A stretch of 64,000 nucleotides of DNA from Microcoleus sp036705565 (GCA_036705565.1 JAUBUY010000006.1), one strand, 5' to 3'. Positions 1 to 7,367 are shown, counted from the stretch's first letter. The notes: generated by a model not told the origin, from the sequence alone. Numbers and translations: made by a program.

Positions 1-1092
1 GTCGCGAGTTTCCAGAGAAAAGGGATATTCTTGCTGCATTGCTTCTTGCAGTGATTGTTCGTAGCGTTCGCCTTTTTCCCTGTATTTCCGGTAAGGGTTC
101 AATACCTCATCTTCGATCGCCTCTGCTTCTTCTGGCAGCAATTCCAAACTGACGCGCAGTTCATCTAATATTCTTCGACCGACGACTGTAATATCACCCC
201 GGCTGCTGCTGCGCCGATCGACTTCTTCGCGATATATTGTTAGCTTGGGAATCCGCGCCCGCGAGCGATCGCCAATTTTCCTCAAATCGGCTAAAGCTTC
301 CGCCGCCGACTGGTACCTCTCCCGAAAATCGTAGCGCACCATATTGTCCAAAACATCAGCCAGCGCTTGGGAACACGTGGCTAAATGCCGCCAAACAATT
401 TCGCCTTTATTAGAATTTTTCAAATCCCGCAGTTTCGGCAAATCGTAAGCCGGCAAACCCGTCATTGCTTGGATGCCAATCATTCCCAAAGCGTAGATAT
501 CGCTGTTGAGTTGCGGGTTGTATTGAAATTGTTCGATCGGCATATATTCCAAAGTGCCAATCCGCACAGTTACCGGCGCTTGTCTTTGAGCGATGTGAAT
601 TTCTTTCACCGAGCCAAAGTCAATCAAAACTAACTTGTTATCTGAATAGCGGCGGATTAAATTTGCCGGTTTAATATCTCGGTGAATTACGCCCTGTCCG
701 TGTACAAATACTAAAATTTCTAACAGTTCCTTCAGCAAAGGAATCATTTTTTCTTCAGTTAGAGGCTTGCCCGGTACAATCTCGGTTGATAGCGAGTGAC
801 CGGCAACGAAGGATTCTACTAAGAAAAATTCTTCATTTTCTTCAAAATAAGCGAATAGCTGAGGAATTTGGTCGTGTTGACCGAGTTTTTCTAGAACTTC
901 TGCTTCTTTTTGAAAAAGACGGCGCGTAGTATTAATTAATTTCGGTTCGGTAGTACCGGGACGCAGGTGCTTGACAAAGCACTGCGGTTCTCCGGGACGG
1001 CGAATATCTTTGGCCAGATAGGTTTGCCCAAATTCTCCTGTTTCTATGACTTCAATGATTTGATAGCGTCCATCTAAAAGTTGGCTCACCAT
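1..1092 (-). CDS. Serine/threonine protein kinase (3' end beyond window)
   Basis: The reading frame is open from an ATG at 1092 to the window edge, giving about 364 residues without a stop. It opens with a Hanks-type kinase domain: glycine-rich start DGRYQIIEVIETGEFGQTYL, an ATP-binding lysine in CFVKHL, catalytic loop HRDIKPANL, and the DFG motif in LIDFGSVKEI. A conserved tail follows (RILDELRVSLELLPEEAEAI, then a charged helical stretch). This kinase-plus-tail layout is common in cyanobacterial Ser/Thr kinases, where a further sensor or effector domain often follows; that part would lie outside the window. It should phosphorylate Ser/Thr on unknown cytoplasmic targets. No membrane segment is seen in the visible part. 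Kinase activity is well supported; the substrate is unknown. Confidence 0.93.
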   Translation of the reverse strand, partial: MVSQLLDGRYQIIEVIETGEFGQTYLAKDIRRPGEPQCFVKHLRPGTTEPKLINTTRRLFQKEAEVLEKLGQHDQIPQLFAYFEENEEFFLVESFVAGHSLSTEIVPGKPLTEEKMIPLLKELLEILVFVHGQGVIHRDIKPANLIRRYSDNKLVLIDFGSVKEIHIAQRQAPVTVRIGTLEYMPIEQFQYNPQLNSDIYALGMIGIQAMTGLPAYDLPKLRDLKNSNKGEIVWRHLATCSQALADVLDNMVRYDFRERYQSAAEALADLRKIGDRSRARIPKLTIYREEVDRRSSSRGDITVVGRRILDELRVSLELLPEEAEAIEDEVLNPYRKYREKGERYEQSLQEAMQQEYPFSLETRD

Positions 1093-1188
1093 GATAATAA
1101 CGCAGCCTTTTTTTGGTTGATTTTCGCAAGAAACAGTGGCAATGTTGAGTCAGTTGTATAGCCTTTTTCAGGTAAATTAGGTGTTCCT

Positions 1189-1404
1189 GGGCATTGGCAA
1201 AACAGGGCATTGGGCATTGGCAAAACAGGGCATTGGCAAAACAGGACATTGGGCATTGGCAAAACAGGGCATTGGGTATTCGGAATAGTTGTTTCTTTCC
1301 TTCTTCTTTCTTTCCTTCTTTTTTCTTTCCTTCTTCCTTCTTCCCTCTTCCTTCTTCCCTCTTCCTTCTTTCCTTCTGACTTCTGACTTCTGACTTCTGA
1401 CTGA
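1189..1404. repeat. Tandem GGGCATTGGCAAAACA repeats and polypyrimidine tract
   Basis: Between 1189 and 1280 a roughly 16-base unit (GGGCATTGGCAAAACA) recurs about five times with small changes. It is followed at 1291-1372 by an almost pure C/T tract built from CTTCCTT units, then by four copies of TTCTGAC up to 1404. Open frames here are low-complexity (long K/E/R runs on the minus strand) and are not genes. The purine/pyrimidine asymmetry could allow unusual DNA structure and is prone to slippage. Confidence 0.85.
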
Positions 1405-1523
1405 GATATTGCACCATTCTCAATTACTTGTTTAGGAACAGGCAAGATGCCTGTTCCACGAGAAAAATCATTCTTTGTGGAACGGGCATCTTGCCCGTTC
1501 TTGACAATGGTGCAACATCTCAG
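1401..1523. repeat. MITE-like element with TGCACCATT inverted termini and GGCAAGATGCC core
   Basis: The ends 1401-1423 and 1501-1523 are inverted copies of about 23 bases (CTGAGATnTTGCACCATT) with two mismatches. The core holds two imperfect palindromes, AACAGGCAAGATGCCTGTT and a variant with GGGCATCTTGCCC, separated by TTCTTTGTGGAAC. The same core or ends recur at about 4228, 16895, 26706, 34207 and 47218. It carries no gene, so it looks like a non-autonomous mobile palindromic element. Confidence 0.75.
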
Positions 1524-1535
1524 TTCTGACATACT

Positions 1536-1643
1536 TTATTTTTTCAACATCTGCAAAGCTTGATATCCCAAAAAGAAAAAACCCAAAGCGCCGAGTACCG
1601 CTATCGTGTTCGCAAACACATCGACTGTAAAAAATTCGCCCAT
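1536..1643 (-). CDS. 35-residue single-span membrane microprotein, unrecognised
   Basis: An ATG at 1643 is preceded on the minus strand by AGAGGATATTGCA, a good ribosome binding site about eight bases upstream. The frame ends in TAA at 1536. The peptide starts MGEFFTVDVFANTIAVLGAL, continues with a hydrophobic GFFFLGYQALQ segment, and ends in a lysine pair. This gives one membrane helix with a short acidic N-terminus and a positive C-terminus. The size and shape resemble the tiny subunits of photosynthetic or respiratory complexes, but I could not match it to any Psb, Psa, Pet or Ndh small subunit I know. The start and ribosome binding site support a real gene; the function is unknown. Confidence 0.55.
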   Translation of the reverse strand: MGEFFTVDVFANTIAVLGALGFFFLGYQALQMLKK

Positions 1644-1957
1644 TGCAATATCCTCTGAAAACTGATATCTATCCTCGGCTTTTCGGTCGCTGTCTGGGTG
1701 AGGGGTCTTGCCCCTCGGTGCGGGCGAGCCGAAAGATGCTCACAAATTATAGCAAAAGAGGCGGTCAATCGATTGCGCGATTTTAGATTTTAGATTTTAG
1801 ATTGAAGCATTGACTTGCGCGAGATGAATCCGGGGGCTTGTATCCTGGATGGTTTCGGTCAAAATAACTTTTCGGGCGATCGACTAGCTTTTTGTTTTAA
1901 TATTTTTTAATATTTAGGGAGACAAATCGTGTACTGAAATTTTGAGGTCAGTTCGCT
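1644..1957. other. Intergenic stretch with repeat family A copy
   Basis: No gene is supported here. At 1762-1860 lies a copy of a dispersed repeat: GTCAATCGATT, three GATTTTA units, then GACTTGCGCGAGATGAATCC and a tail ending CTGGATGGTTTCGGTC. Related copies sit at 3761, 13761, 16688, 30391, 37983, 51357 and 62952, often without the tail. Confidence 0.7.
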
Positions 1958-2122
1958 TTGATATTGTTAACCCTGCTAATTTTTTCTCTGATTGTAAGTA
2001 GAGCTTACACTAAGAATTTGCGCCGATCGGTCAAAAATGCGCCTCAAACCGACAGAAGTTCCGCGAGGCCCTCACCGGAACCCGCCGCGTAGTTTCCTAA
2101 AGTTTCGGTAATCGTACCAGCA

Positions 2123-2260
2123 TAGCTGGTAAAAGTATAGTCATCTATTACATGACATGGGAGGCATCGTGCCCCTCCCCTTTCGCTTTTACTTTGAGCG
2201 GATTAACCCGCCTGGGCTGAACTACGCAGCTCCCTATCCCATTGCTCAACGCTTTTGGGA
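2123..2260 (-). ncRNA. Probable omega RNA (reRNA) scaffold overlapping the 3' end of tnpB
   Basis: In TnpB elements the guide RNA scaffold overlaps the 3' end of tnpB and ends at the element's right end; the guide itself is flanking DNA. Read on the minus strand, this segment can form stems GCGG-GTTAAT-CCGC and GGGAGG-GGCACGATG-CCTCCC just before the right end at about 2123. The guide would then be the host sequence starting TGCTGGTACGATTACC, which belongs to the interrupted glycosyltransferase gene. The 5' boundary is only estimated. Confidence 0.45.
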
Positions 2261-3422
2261 GTGCTTTTCGCATGATATTGTAAGACCCATTAACATCAGC
2301 ATTAATTAACAAACCCTCTGCCGTTTTGTACAAACCTCTGTGGATGCGTTTGCCAGTAAATTCCACGCTGTTGGCATCGCTATCGCCGTAAACAGGAATC
2401 GGATCTAAAGAAAGGAAGTTGGAGGCTGAAGTATAGGATTCTTCCTGTATTATTACTTCAATCCCAGCCAAAACAGCTTTGTATTCCAACATCTGAATTA
2501 ATCGAGCGTGCGGAATGCTGACCAAGTTTTGATTGTTCTGCTTGCCTAAGTTAATGCAGTTTTTCCACTGCACATTTTTCCCAATTACTAATGTCCCAAT
2601 CTGACGCTCGCTCAAAATATCGATAATCAGCCTGCTAGTATGGTGTAAGTAGTTATCGACTTTTTGATTGCGACAGCGAGTGAGGCGCACAATTCTTGAT
2701 GAGGTTTTAAGATTGCCTTTCAATTGAGATTGTAATTGGGATTTGCGCTTGTTGTAGAACTGATTGATGGATTTTAGCGGTCGCCCGTTAATCAGTAGGG
2801 GGATAAAGCCTGGTTGATTTGATGTTAGCGCTACTAAGTTATTCAGTCCGAGATCGATACTGGCTACCGATGCAGAGTTCTCTCGATATCGGGCGGGCTC
2901 CTGTTCATGGTAAATTACCTCGATTACGTAACAATTGCATTTGGGAACTACTCTTACTTGACAAATTCGATCGGGCTTGACAGTTGTTTGAATCGATATT
3001 TCTGTCCCTGAAAGTTTGATAATTCCTTTTTTTAATTGTTTGCTGCTAATTGCTTGCACTGTATAAACGAGAATATTTCGCCCCTTAACTTTATCTTTGT
3101 ACTTCGGTATTTTTGGGCGTCCTGTAAATTTTGTCGGTTCTTTGTTGTAAGCTTTGAGAGCCTCGAAAAAAGCTTGCCAGTTTTTGTCCAATATCATCAA
3201 AATTTGTTGGCTGACTTTGGCAGGTAGTGCCTGATATGCTGGATGGGATTTCATCAAATTAGCCATCTGATTGTAAGTGAGATATCCCCAGCCGTAGAGG
3301 AAGTTTTGGCGAAGGACGTAGTTAGCAGCGTTGTAGAGATTTTTGGATTGCCACGAAGCGTTATCGAGTTCGGCAAAACGGTGTTCTGTATGCTTAATAA
3401 TGTGCCTTTCTGCTAGTTGCAT
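2148..3422 (-). CDS. tnpB: TnpB RNA-guided nuclease of IS200/IS605-type element, zinc-finger-less variant
   Basis: This 424-residue protein has the TnpB layout: helical N-terminal half, then a RuvC nuclease split into three parts. The catalytic acids are visible as D in ASIDLGLNNLVAL, E in IIQEESYTSASN, and D in LINADVNGSYNIMRKA. TnpB proteins are guided by an RNA made from the element's right end and cut DNA at the donor site, which helps the element persist. Typical TnpB has a four-cysteine zinc ribbon between the second and third RuvC motifs; here that stretch (SNFLSLDPIPVYGDSDANSV...) has no cysteine. I recall a cyanobacteria-rich TnpB subgroup with this cysteine-free sequence, so it is probably natural rather than damage. 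The frame is full length with no interruption. The stop lies only about 25 bases from the element end. Confidence 0.93.
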   Translation of the reverse strand: MQLAERHIIKHTEHRFAELDNASWQSKNLYNAANYVLRQNFLYGWGYLTYNQMANLMKSHPAYQALPAKVSQQILMILDKNWQAFFEALKAYNKEPTKFTGRPKIPKYKDKVKGRNILVYTVQAISSKQLKKGIIKLSGTEISIQTTVKPDRICQVRVVPKCNCYVIEVIYHEQEPARYRENSASVASIDLGLNNLVALTSNQPGFIPLLINGRPLKSINQFYNKRKSQLQSQLKGNLKTSSRIVRLTRCRNQKVDNYLHHTSRLIIDILSERQIGTLVIGKNVQWKNCINLGKQNNQNLVSIPHARLIQMLEYKAVLAGIEVIIQEESYTSASNFLSLDPIPVYGDSDANSVEFTGKRIHRGLYKTAEGLLINADVNGSYNIMRKALPKALSNGIGSCVVQPRRVNPLKVKAKGEGHDASHVM

Positions 3423-3760
3423 GGTTGAGTCTGGGTTCCTTAATTTTGCTTTCCACGACTCGCCATGCGGTTGTGTAGAGTGATGCCTATTGCCTTGGCC
3501 TAGTCAGGTAGTATCATTTGGTCTTCCTGACCACAGGATACTACTTTTGTCCACTAATGCTTATAAACTTAATGAAGTTTTACAATACAACGAGGCAGAG
3601 AATATTCGGGATTGCGCGATCGCCATGAGGGAGAGTACACCGCTGTCTGTGGACAACTTAGAGGTTTTAATTGTAGACGATCGATCGACAGACGACACCA
3701 AGGCGATCGGGGAAACCCTGCAACAGCATCTCAACGACCCCCGGCTTAAAATATTAGCAG

Positions 3761-3900
3761 GTCAATCGATTGCGCGATTTTAGATTTTAGATTTTAGATT
3801 AAAAAATTGACTTGCGCGAGATAAATGCTCTTTCTTGAGGATTTTCGATTTTAGATTTTGGATCAATTCCACGGATAAATCACGTGGCGGATACCACATG
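3761..3900. repeat. Repeat family A copy (GATTTTAGATTTTAGATT type)
   Basis: It begins GTCAATCGATTGCGCGA, has three GATTTTA units, then GACTTGCGCGAGATAAATGC, and ends with a second partial block including AAATCACGTGGCGG. The copy at 16688 shares both blocks. It sits inside the glycosyltransferase pseudogene in place of the missing central part and gives fragment 2 its TAG stop. Confidence 0.8.
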
Positions 3901-4071
3901 AAGAAATTCGCTTGTCAGCCGCGACCAACCAACCAATTACCTGGTTAACTATTTGTTTATCCGTAATCGTAATTTGGCAGCATTACACTTTGCGCCCCTT
4001 GGGTGCCGAGATTTCTGAATGTCCGACGAAATACTGGTGGTTTGGAGGTTTCGGAGGTGCGTTAGGAATGA

Positions 4072-4121
4072 GAATTAAATAACTTCCACAATAACAATTA
4101 AAATTGTAAGTTATTTAATTC
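4072..4121. repeat. 50-base palindromic insertion in the GT2 pseudogene
   Basis: GAATTAAATAACTT at 4072-4085 is perfectly inverted at 4108-4121, a 14-base arm. The loop contains a second palindrome, ACAATT-AA-AATTGT. It falls between two pieces of the glycosyltransferase C-terminus (GGFGGALG and VAAIAIGS) and introduces a TAA stop. Confidence 0.75.
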
Positions 4122-4227
4122 GCGATCCTTAGTGGCCGCAATTGCGATCGGTTCTGCGATTCAAACTGAAACCGGTTGGGGGTGGACTTGGCGCGGTAGA
4201 ACTTTGCAAATTAAGAGTTAATTAAGA

Positions 4228-4400
4228 CTTGCATATGGGCAGGCAAGATGCCCAACCCATACTCCCCACAAAAAATTAACTCCTTGTGGAACAGGCATCT
4301 TGCCTGTTCTTAAAAATCATCTAAAATGTGAGTTATAGAAGACAGAAGGCAGAGCTAATCATAACATCCGTTACATCCGTTACAGAATCCTTTGCCGAAC
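4228..4400. repeat. GGCAAGATGCC palindromic element and ATCCGTTAC repeats
   Basis: At 4239-4315 two palindromes (GGGCAGGCAAGATGCCC and GAACAGGCATCTTGCCTGTTC) flank ACTCCCCACAAAAAATTAAC, the same core as the elements at 1401 and 16895. At 4363-4400 there are two copies of ATCCGTTAC followed by TTTGCCGAAC. This is the reverse complement of the tandem repeat at 12681-12786. Confidence 0.7.
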
Positions 4401-6668
4401 TTAGGCGTATACAAAAGCAGGTACGCGCTTGTAAGCAGGCGTGCCCGATCGCCTTTCAATCTCCGGGTGAAAAATTACATTAACTTCAGGATAAAACATC
4501 AAAGCAGCACCCTCACGAACCGCCCCGTAAATCACCTCGACATTTTCCATTTTCCCCACATTTCCCTGCACCGTAACCCGTTGATGTTCATGCAAACCCG
4601 TGCTTTCTGCATCCGCGCGATTCATCAAAATGCAGTTGCGGTGCGGCATTCCCCGGTACTTGTCATCAATTTTGTAAACCACAGTATTATGCTGAGAATA
4701 GCTGCGTCCCGTCATTAAGGCTACAACAATACCCTGTGTTGATTCCGATAGTCCAAACTCTTTCGCTTCCGGTAATTTCAGCTTAGGTAAAGGCGTGACA
4801 AACATCTTCGCTTTCCCAGACTCTGTAGGAAATTTAGGTTCTGTAAAAATGCGGCCGCTGATGGTAAATTCCTCTTGTGTTTCATCAATTGTCGCTATTT
4901 TTTCATAGCCCGGAATAGTTTTAGCAATCAATTGGCGCACGTATTTTGTGTCTTGAAGTCGGCGCCAATCAACCGGAAAATCGCCGTGGATTCTGCTGGC
5001 TAATTCCGTCAAAAAATGCACTTCAGGAATCAAATCCGAATTCTGGAGATGAGTTTCGCCCTCATCATTTAAACGCACAAAGTTATTGCCAGATTCCACG
5101 GTTGTTTTGTGGGGGTTTTCAAAGCGATTCAGCACGGGGATCACAATTGTATTGTGCTTTGCCAATCCGTGAAAATGCCCTAAATTCGGTTTGGTTGCGA
5201 GGTAGATAACGGTTTCAACATTGGCTAAAGCGCGTTTTGCCTGAGTTAAATCTGGATTTGCCCCATACAAGTTGCCGCCCAGACAGATCAGGGTATCAAC
5301 TTTGCCTGCTTCTGCTGCTTCAATGAGCGATCGAGTGTCGTAGCCCTTAACAGGACTCAGGGGACGATTCAATAACTTTTCTAAAGCTTGTTGAATTTCT
5401 TTTTTCAGCTTCACAGTGACGCCCATAGAGCCGAATCCTTGCACGTTTGAGTGTCCTCTCACGGGCATTAATCCCGCCCCTTCTTTGCCGACATTTCCTG
5501 TCATTAAGGCAGTATTAGCGATGCTGAAAACGTTATCTACACCGTTATCGTGTTGGGTAATTCCCATCGCCCAACCGAAGACAACTCGCTGGGACGTGCC
5601 AATAATTCTGGCTGCTGCCTCAATTTCTGCGCGGGAAACTCCGCAGGTTTCAGTAATAGTTTCCCAAGAAGTTTCGCGGGCGTGCTGGACTGCTGCTTCC
5701 CAGCCTTCTGTATGAGCTTGCAAATAGCTTTCGTCCAGCAATCCTTGTTCGATTATAGACTTTTGAATCCCTACAAATAGCGCCGTATCGCTGCCGGGAA
5801 TTGGTTGCAAGTATAGGGAGGAAATATCGGAACCGGGGATGAGCGATTTGACAGGAAATGCGGGAGAACCAAACTTGACTAACCCGATTTCCATCACCGG
5901 ATTGATGACAATTATTTTACCGCCTTTGTCGCGAATTTTAATCAATTCGTTCATCAAGCGGGGATGGTTGTAGGAAGAATTGCTGCCCGCGAGCACGACG
6001 CAATCTGCTTCCTTCAAGTTTTCTAGACTCACTACCGAGGTGCGGGTGGCAAACATTTCGCTTAAGCCGGTTGTCGAGGGAGCGTGGCAGAGATCGGAAC
6101 AATCTGCTAAGTTATTGGAACCCATCGCCCGCATCATCAATTGCAGCAGAAAAGCCGCTTCGTTGGAAGAACGACCGGAACTGTAAGATGCCACTCGTTC
6201 GGGGGTTTTGCGAAAAGCAGCTTCGGCAATTTGATAAACTTCTTGCCAAGAAATGCGATCGTAATGAGAGGAACCAGCCCGCAAAATCATCGGAAAACTC
6301 AGCCTTCCCAGCCTATCGGCTTCCATTGAAGTTAATTGCTGAAGTTGTGCAATACTCTGCTGTTCAAAAAATTGAGTTGAGATAGCCGGCTTGATTTCAG
6401 CGGAGATTGCTTCGACGCTTTTCATGCACCGCTGAAGTTTTTCGCCCTCTTCATTTGTAAAACCTCCTTTCTGTCCGCCAGTGCCCCAAGAACACGACAA
6501 ACAAGCACTTTTGTGCAGCAAAGTTTTCCAAAGTTTCGGCCCTTCCGGGGACAATGTATGTTCTGCCCAATATTCTATTACGGGCAAACCGCCACCTATC
6601 TCTGGTGTTTCCTCGTTTGTCTCGTTGAATGGCGGGATTGGTTGGACATTTTGGGAGTTGACATCCAT
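4401..6668 (-). CDS. Molybdopterin oxidoreductase, FdhF/YdeP (formate dehydrogenase alpha-like) family
   Basis: This protein of about 755 residues spans the molybdopterin oxidoreductase fold and a C-terminal dinucleotide-binding domain. Visible features are an N-terminal CLSC pair (ACLSCSWGTGGQKGG), the YSSGRSSNEAAFLLQ segment, and DCSDLCHAPSTTGLSE, where a cysteine would ligate molybdenum. It also has NPVMEIGLVKF, MPVRGHSNVQGFGSMG, and the cofactor-binding tail with ALMTGRSYSQHNTVVY. YdeP-type proteins are predicted Mo-bis-MGD redox enzymes whose substrates are mostly unknown; formate dehydrogenase activity should not be assumed. I chose ATG 6668 (MDVNSQ) over the upstream TTG at 6719 because GAGG lies eight bases before it. 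No maturation or electron-transfer partner gene is adjacent, so it seems to be transcribed alone. Confidence 0.88.
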   Translation of the reverse strand: MDVNSQNVQPIPPFNETNEETPEIGGGLPVIEYWAEHTLSPEGPKLWKTLLHKSACLSCSWGTGGQKGGFTNEEGEKLQRCMKSVEAISAEIKPAISTQFFEQQSIAQLQQLTSMEADRLGRLSFPMILRAGSSHYDRISWQEVYQIAEAAFRKTPERVASYSSGRSSNEAAFLLQLMMRAMGSNNLADCSDLCHAPSTTGLSEMFATRTSVVSLENLKEADCVVLAGSNSSYNHPRLMNELIKIRDKGGKIIVINPVMEIGLVKFGSPAFPVKSLIPGSDISSLYLQPIPGSDTALFVGIQKSIIEQGLLDESYLQAHTEGWEAAVQHARETSWETITETCGVSRAEIEAAARIIGTSQRVVFGWAMGITQHDNGVDNVFSIANTALMTGNVGKEGAGLMPVRGHSNVQGFGSMGVTVKLKKEIQQALEKLLNRPLSPVKGYDTRSLIEAAEAGKVDTLICLGGNLYGANPDLTQAKRALANVETVIYLATKPNLGHFHGLAKHNTIVIPVLNRFENPHKTTVESGNNFVRLNDEGETHLQNSDLIPEVHFLTELASRIHGDFPVDWRRLQDTKYVRQLIAKTIPGYEKIATIDETQEEFTISGRIFTEPKFPTESGKAKMFVTPLPKLKLPEAKEFGLSESTQGIVVALMTGRSYSQHNTVVYKIDDKYRGMPHRNCILMNRADAESTGLHEHQRVTVQGNVGKMENVEVIYGAVREGAALMFYPEVNVIFHPEIERRSGTPAYKRVPAFVYA

Positions 6669-6836
6669 GTGGTTTACCTCGGGTTTTGATTGCTGGTTAA
6701 TTCTGTGGGGAATTGCCAAAAAGCTTAAGCTTATCAGTCGAATTTTAGCGCAAGTTTACTGCGACCACAATTAGCCAGTAGATAGATTTGTTTAACCTAT
6801 CGGTTGAGTAACTCGACAGGCAGACGCGATCGCCTC

Positions 6837-6864
6837 TTGACAAAAAAAATGTATCTATTATAAT
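6837..6864 (+). promoter_or_regulatory. Consensus sigma-70 promoter of the toxin-antitoxin pair
   Basis: TTGACA at 6837-6842 and TATAAT at 6859-6864 are both perfect consensus hexamers separated by 16 bases. They lie 32 bases before the antitoxin ATG. The spacer and leader are very AT-rich. The two near-direct repeats TCATATAC/TCATATAT between promoter and start could be an operator for the antitoxin; that is inference. Confidence 0.75.
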
Positions 6865-6895
6865 AATTCATATACTCATATATAAACACTACAAA

Positions 6896-7108
6896 ATGCT
6901 AGAACTACATAAAAGTTATGTAATCGACGAAAATCAGCAGCCGATTGCTGTTCAAATCCCCCTTGAACAATTTGAGAAAATCGAGGAGATTTTGGAAAAC
7001 TATGGTCTGGCTAAACTTATAGAAGAAACTGAAGGTGATGAGAGATTATCAAAAGAACAAGCACTAAAGTATTATAACTCAATTAAACAAAATAATGTGG
7101 CAAGTTGA
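6896..7108 (+). CDS. Type II antitoxin, RelB/Phd-like
   Basis: This 70-residue acidic protein is typical of cyanobacterial antitoxins paired with RelE toxins. Its N-terminal part (YVIDENQQPIAVQIPLEQFEKI) looks like the short strand-helix DNA-binding start of Phd/YefM-like antitoxins. The acidic helical remainder (GLAKLIEETEGDERL, then SKEQALKYYNSI) should wrap the toxin. It overlaps the toxin gene by 14 bases, which implies translational coupling. A near-consensus promoter sits just upstream, and such pairs usually repress their own promoter. The family call rests on size, position and partner more than on a strong motif. Confidence 0.75.
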   Translation: MLELHKSYVIDENQQPIAVQIPLEQFEKIEEILENYGLAKLIEETEGDERLSKEQALKYYNSIKQNNVAS

Positions 7109-7367
7109 ATATACAAATCGGTTCCTCAAAGAACTAGCTGGTTTACCTGCTGAAATTAGAAGTAGGATAGAACCTATAGTTTTTCAATTCTTAGAATCAG
7201 ACAATCCCTTTGCATTAGGATATCTGGAAAAAATGAAAGGTTATCCAGATAAATATAAGATTCGTCTTGGTGACTACCGTATTGGACTCACAGTTGATGC
7301 ACCGACAAAAACTTTAATTTGTCAGCGAGTAGCGCACCGCCGAGACATATACAGAATTTTTCCATAA
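7095..7367 (+). CDS. RelE/ParE-family toxin
   Basis: This 90-residue basic protein has the RelE fold signature: WQVEYTNRFLKELAGLPAEI at the start, KMKGYPDKYKIRLGDYRIGL in the middle, and a final strand VAHRRDIYRIFP. The conserved positions match RelE-type mRNA interferases: the LxGYPxxYKIRxGDYRI core and the HRRDIY end, with basic residues that contact mRNA on the ribosome. It starts inside the antitoxin gene and has the same length as typical members. The pair is complete and nothing suggests inactivation. ParE-type gyrase inhibition is possible from sequence alone, but the RYR/HRRDIY pattern favours RelE. Confidence 0.88.
   Translation: MWQVEYTNRFLKELAGLPAEIRSRIEPIVFQFLESDNPFALGYLEKMKGYPDKYKIRLGDYRIGLTVDAPTKTLICQRVAHRRDIYRIFP

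Larger units (their letters stand above)
2123..3585 (-). mobile_element. tnpB-only IS200/IS605-type element inserted in the GT2 gene
   Basis: The ends are set by the interrupted host frame. The host codons GTA CCA GCA stop at 2122 and resume with TAC AAC GAG at 3586, with two bases (TA) ambiguous at the junction. The element is about 1463 bases. It carries only tnpB on the minus strand and no tnpA. Its left end (tnpB-upstream side) contains a nested hairpin at 3508-3545: outer stem GTAGTATC/GATACTAC, inner stem TGGTC/GACCA. There is no target duplication, as expected for the single-strand peel-and-paste IS605 mechanism. Without tnpA it would depend on a transposase supplied in trans. Confidence 0.85.
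1958..4221 (+). pseudogene. Family 2 glycosyltransferase, disrupted by a TnpB element and repeats
   Basis: Four pieces of one protein lie in order on the plus strand. Piece 1 (about 1958-2122) has a hydrophobic N-terminus (LILLTLLIFSLIVSRAY), NLRRSVKNAPQ, an in-frame TAG at 2090, then FPKVSVIVPA. Piece 2 (3586-3766) resumes exactly at YNEAENIRDC and contains the GT2 nucleotide-binding signature VDDRSTDDT. Piece 3 (about 3909-4071) has a membrane segment and PTKYWWFGGFGGALG. Piece 4 (about 4132-4221) reads VAAIAIGSAIQTETGWGWTW and ends at TAA 4219-4221. VIVPA plus YNEAENI rejoin into the classic GT2 start VIVPAYNEAENI. The middle of the enzyme is missing, replaced by repeat family A at 3761-3900, and a 50-base palindrome separates pieces 3 and 4. 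Intact relatives are membrane-associated sugar transferases; this copy must be non-functional. Confidence 0.85.

Noticed and set aside
1052..1532. Lysine- and glutamate-rich minus-strand frames
   Set aside because: They are translations of the polypyrimidine tract and tandem repeats at 1189-1404.
4401..6668. Formate dehydrogenase
   Set aside because: The protein is YdeP-like with only two N-terminal cysteines and no FeS or electron-transfer partners; formate specificity cannot be claimed.
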